Origin: Paludibacteraceae bacterium
Lineage (GTDB): Bacteria > Bacteroidota > Bacteroidia > Bacteroidales > Paludibacteraceae
Length of the DNA: 64,000 bases
Direction of reading: 5' to 3'
Assembly (NCBI GenBank): GCA_905233375.1
Contig: CAJOEJ010000011.1
Location: 1-64,000, forward strand
Shown piece by piece: positions 62,291 through 64,000 of this stretch. The position numbers and the translations under genes were made by a program. Within the stretch, counting starts at the first letter, position 1. Each line of letters opens with the position of its first letter. The notes beneath the pieces are model-generated. The model worked only from the letters and a program-made list of their open reading frames with translations, made no database searches and had not been told where the DNA came from.

Positions 62291-63018
62291 TCATATTAAC
62301 CGTTGTACTGGGAATAGTGTCCCTGTGTACATTTGGTCAGCAGGCAATGAACCGTCCCTACGCGGATGACAAGTTGTTCCATTTCGGATTCCAGTTGGGT
62401 GTGAACTTCGCGAGTTTCGGAGTGACCGATTCGGAACTGCCGATCACCAACCCCGTTACCGGCGTGACGGAGATCTACCATGCGCGTGTCAGTTCCCTTC
62501 TGCCGGGATTCCATGTGGGGTTTGTCACCGATCTGCGTCTGTGCGACTACCTGAACCTGCGTTTCTGCCCGGGAATGCAGTTTATCAGCCGGTCGATCAA
62601 CTACAAGACCGAATCGGGCAACCCGGTAATGGGTACTCCGGGCAAGACGGGTGAACGGATAGACGTGCTCGCCATGCCGGTTGCCCTGCCGCTCTACCTC
62701 AAATGGTCGGCTGCGCGCGAAGGCAACTACCGCCCGTACGTGATCGGAGGAGGAGGTGCCAGTTTCAATGTGAGCCGTGACCGCGACAAACCGGTGCTAC
62801 TCAACATAATGGACTATTTCTGCGAGGTGGGATTCGGCGTGGATCTCTATTTCCGATGGTTCAAATTCTGTCCCGAACTGACCTACCGGATCGGTTTCGC
62901 CAACCTGCTCTGCCCTGCTGAAGGACGAATGGAGCTCGCACCGCAGGATGCGTTCTATTCGGACGCTATCTCGCGCCTGACCAGTCATTGTGTGTGTCTG
63001 ACATTTAACTTTGAATAA
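62272..63018 (+). CDS. porT: PorT-family outer-membrane protein (type IX secretion)
   Basis: 248 aa starting at TTG (62272); no ATG lies upstream in frame and the next ATG (Met26) would remove the signal peptide 'IILTVVLGIVSLCTFGQQ'. The rest, with 'LFHFGFQLGVNFASF' and 'GGGGASFNVSRD', is an eight-strand-like barrel as in PorT/SprT, needed for type IX secretion in Porphyromonas and Flavobacterium. The first codons come from the AGTTGAAAGTT repeat. The next gene begins 2 bp after its stop. Confidence 0.82.
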   Translation: MKVEKRIILTVVLGIVSLCTFGQQAMNRPYADDKLFHFGFQLGVNFASFGVTDSELPITNPVTGVTEIYHARVSSLLPGFHVGFVTDLRLCDYLNLRFCPGMQFISRSINYKTESGNPVMGTPGKTGERIDVLAMPVALPLYLKWSAAREGNYRPYVIGGGGASFNVSRDRDKPVLLNIMDYFCEVGFGVDLYFRWFKFCPELTYRIGFANLLCPAEGRMELAPQDAFYSDAISRLTSHCVCLTFNFE

Positions 63019-63020
63019 GA

Positions 63021-64000
63021 GTGAAGGAATTAAGGTACATATTATTCCTTTGTACATTGTACATTGTTACTTTGTCCTTTTTATCGGGTTGTAGCGAGTA
63101 TGAGGTGACTGACGATGCATCGCTGCGTTTGTCGTTCTCCAAGGACACCGTTTCGTTCGATACCGTCTTCACGCAGCAAGGCAGCGCCACGCTGCAACTT
63201 ATGGTCTATAACCGCAACAGGAATGCGCTGGTCATCGACCGTATATGGCTGGAAAACGGCAAAGCGTTCCGCGTCAACATAGACGGAGAGGCGGATATGG
63301 ACCGTCTGAAAGATATCACCGTGAACGGCGGAGACAGCCTGTTTGTCTTCATCCGCGTGACGGATTTTGGAGAAGCGGATACCGACAGCCCTGTCTGCAT
63401 CGAAGACTTGCTGCATTTTCATCTGGCAACGGGAGCGACGCAGGATGTGCTGCTCACTACCTACAGCCTGAATGTGAAACGGATCGGTCATGCCGGGTGC
63501 CGAAGGACGGTGCTGAACGGCTATAAGTTCACAAAAGACAAGCCCTATCTGTTGTTTGACACGGTGATTATAGACGGTCCTCTGACCCTCGAAGCGGGAT
63601 CACGGCTGTATATGCACAACAACGCTTGTCTCTATGCGCTGGACGATGTGACGGCAAGCGGAACGGTGGAGGAGCCGGTGATCATCCGGGGGGACCGTCT
63701 CGACAGGCTGTTTGACTCGGTGCCCTATCTCTATGCCGGAGGCAGTTGGAACGGAATCTATCTTCAATCCGAGACACCGCGCACATGGCAATTCGACTAC
63801 GTGGATATTCTGTCAGGCAACGTGGGTTTGTATTGTTACAGCACGTGTACGGATCCGCTGCCGAGCCTGCGCATGAACGGCTGCCGTATTCACAATCACA
63901 CCCTGTACGGGCTTGTGCTCATTCATACCGATGCGCTGGTGACCAATACGGAGATCAGTAACTGCGCGTCGTATTGTATCTACTGCGCGGGAGGACAACA
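63021..64000 (+). CDS. Large lipoprotein, probable right-handed beta-helix, 3' end outside the window
   Basis: Missed by the track because it has a GTG start and no stop in the window. GTG at 63021 gives 'MKELRYILFLCTLYIVTLSF' then 'LSGC', a lipoprotein signal with Cys24. The following 300 residues are beta-rich, with 'PLTLEAGSRLYMHNNACLY', 'SWNGIYLQSE' and a series of strand-turn units ('DYVDILSGNVGLYC', 'MNGCRIHNHTLYGL') typical of parallel beta-helix surface proteins. The hydrophobic core of the signal peptide is encoded by the TTTGTACATTGTACATTG repeat. Translated with porT, 2 bp away. Role unknown. Confidence 0.75.
   Translation, partial: MKELRYILFLCTLYIVTLSFLSGCSEYEVTDDASLRLSFSKDTVSFDTVFTQQGSATLQLMVYNRNRNALVIDRIWLENGKAFRVNIDGEADMDRLKDITVNGGDSLFVFIRVTDFGEADTDSPVCIEDLLHFHLATGATQDVLLTTYSLNVKRIGHAGCRRTVLNGYKFTKDKPYLLFDTVIIDGPLTLEAGSRLYMHNNACLYALDDVTASGTVEEPVIIRGDRLDRLFDSVPYLYAGGSWNGIYLQSETPRTWQFDYVDILSGNVGLYCYSTCTDPLPSLRMNGCRIHNHTLYGLVLIHTDALVTNTEISNCASYCIYCAGGQ
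63045..63080. repeat. TTTGTACATTGTAC repeats inside the lipoprotein signal sequence
   Basis: ATTCCTTTGTACATTGTAC is identical over 19 nt to 54531-54549. Here it is translated as 'LFLCTLYIVTL'. Confidence 0.75.

Overview
The window is a chromosomal segment of a Bacteroidales bacterium (phylum Bacteroidota). The evidence is a repeated promoter signature (a TTTG-like box about 20 nt upstream of TAnnTTTG), the gene order rplM-rpsI-rpsB-tsf, a V-type ATPase operon with a DUF2764 subunit, a PorT-type protein of the type IX secretion system, meso-diaminopimelate dehydrogenase, and a SAM-II riboswitch before metK. Most genes are housekeeping. I recognised no rRNA, tRNA or CRISPR array by eye.

Layout. 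Positions 1-6.3 kb hold an AraC-type regulator cut by the window edge, Lon protease, a TerB/J-domain protein and small hypothetical genes. Positions 6.8-22.3 kb are accessory: two overlapping giant fusion genes for glycan synthesis (GT-SDR-GT and kinase-GT-GT-radical SAM), remnants of a Bro-type gene, a zeta-type toxin, a membrane protein and an HTH-type gene, a two-gene DUF262 restriction-like system, a secreted WG-repeat-like protein, a RhuM-Fic protein and an RtcB ligase. Positions 22.3-30.7 kb hold fabD and the V-ATPase operon. Positions 31-44 kb hold a secreted Ig-like protein, recQ, an AsmA/DUF748 protein, tsf-rpsB-rpsI-rplM, ddh, a secreted hydrolase and fbp. Positions 44-48 kb hold hpf, riboswitch-controlled metK-lspA-DUF4296 and holA. 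Positions 47.9-57.2 kb are a leftward surface-glycan operon: sugar transferase, nucleotidyltransferase, two multi-span membrane proteins, ATP-grasp, GT2, NeuD-like acetyltransferase and an ArnE/ArnF-like SMR pair. Positions 57.4-64 kb hold rho, aroQ, an outer-membrane receptor, porT and a lipoprotein cut by the window end.

Two themes stand out. First, the accessory region carries an unusual two-protein glycan system with seven domains, sitting 26 bp downstream of an orphan promoter and small-ORF unit. Second, the genome carries several families of short tandem or palindromic repeats (11-bp arrays, a 9-bp CTACGTAAA family, TTTGTACATTGTACC runs, AGTTGAAAGTT runs, and a CCTCCCC/GGGGAGG palindrome). 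They lie between genes but also enter genes in frame: fabD, recQ, metK and ntpI carry inserts, and at the porT/lipoprotein pair the repeats supply the start codon and the signal-peptide core.

Limits: all calls come from reading the sequence and recalled family knowledge. No database search, alignment or folding program was run.
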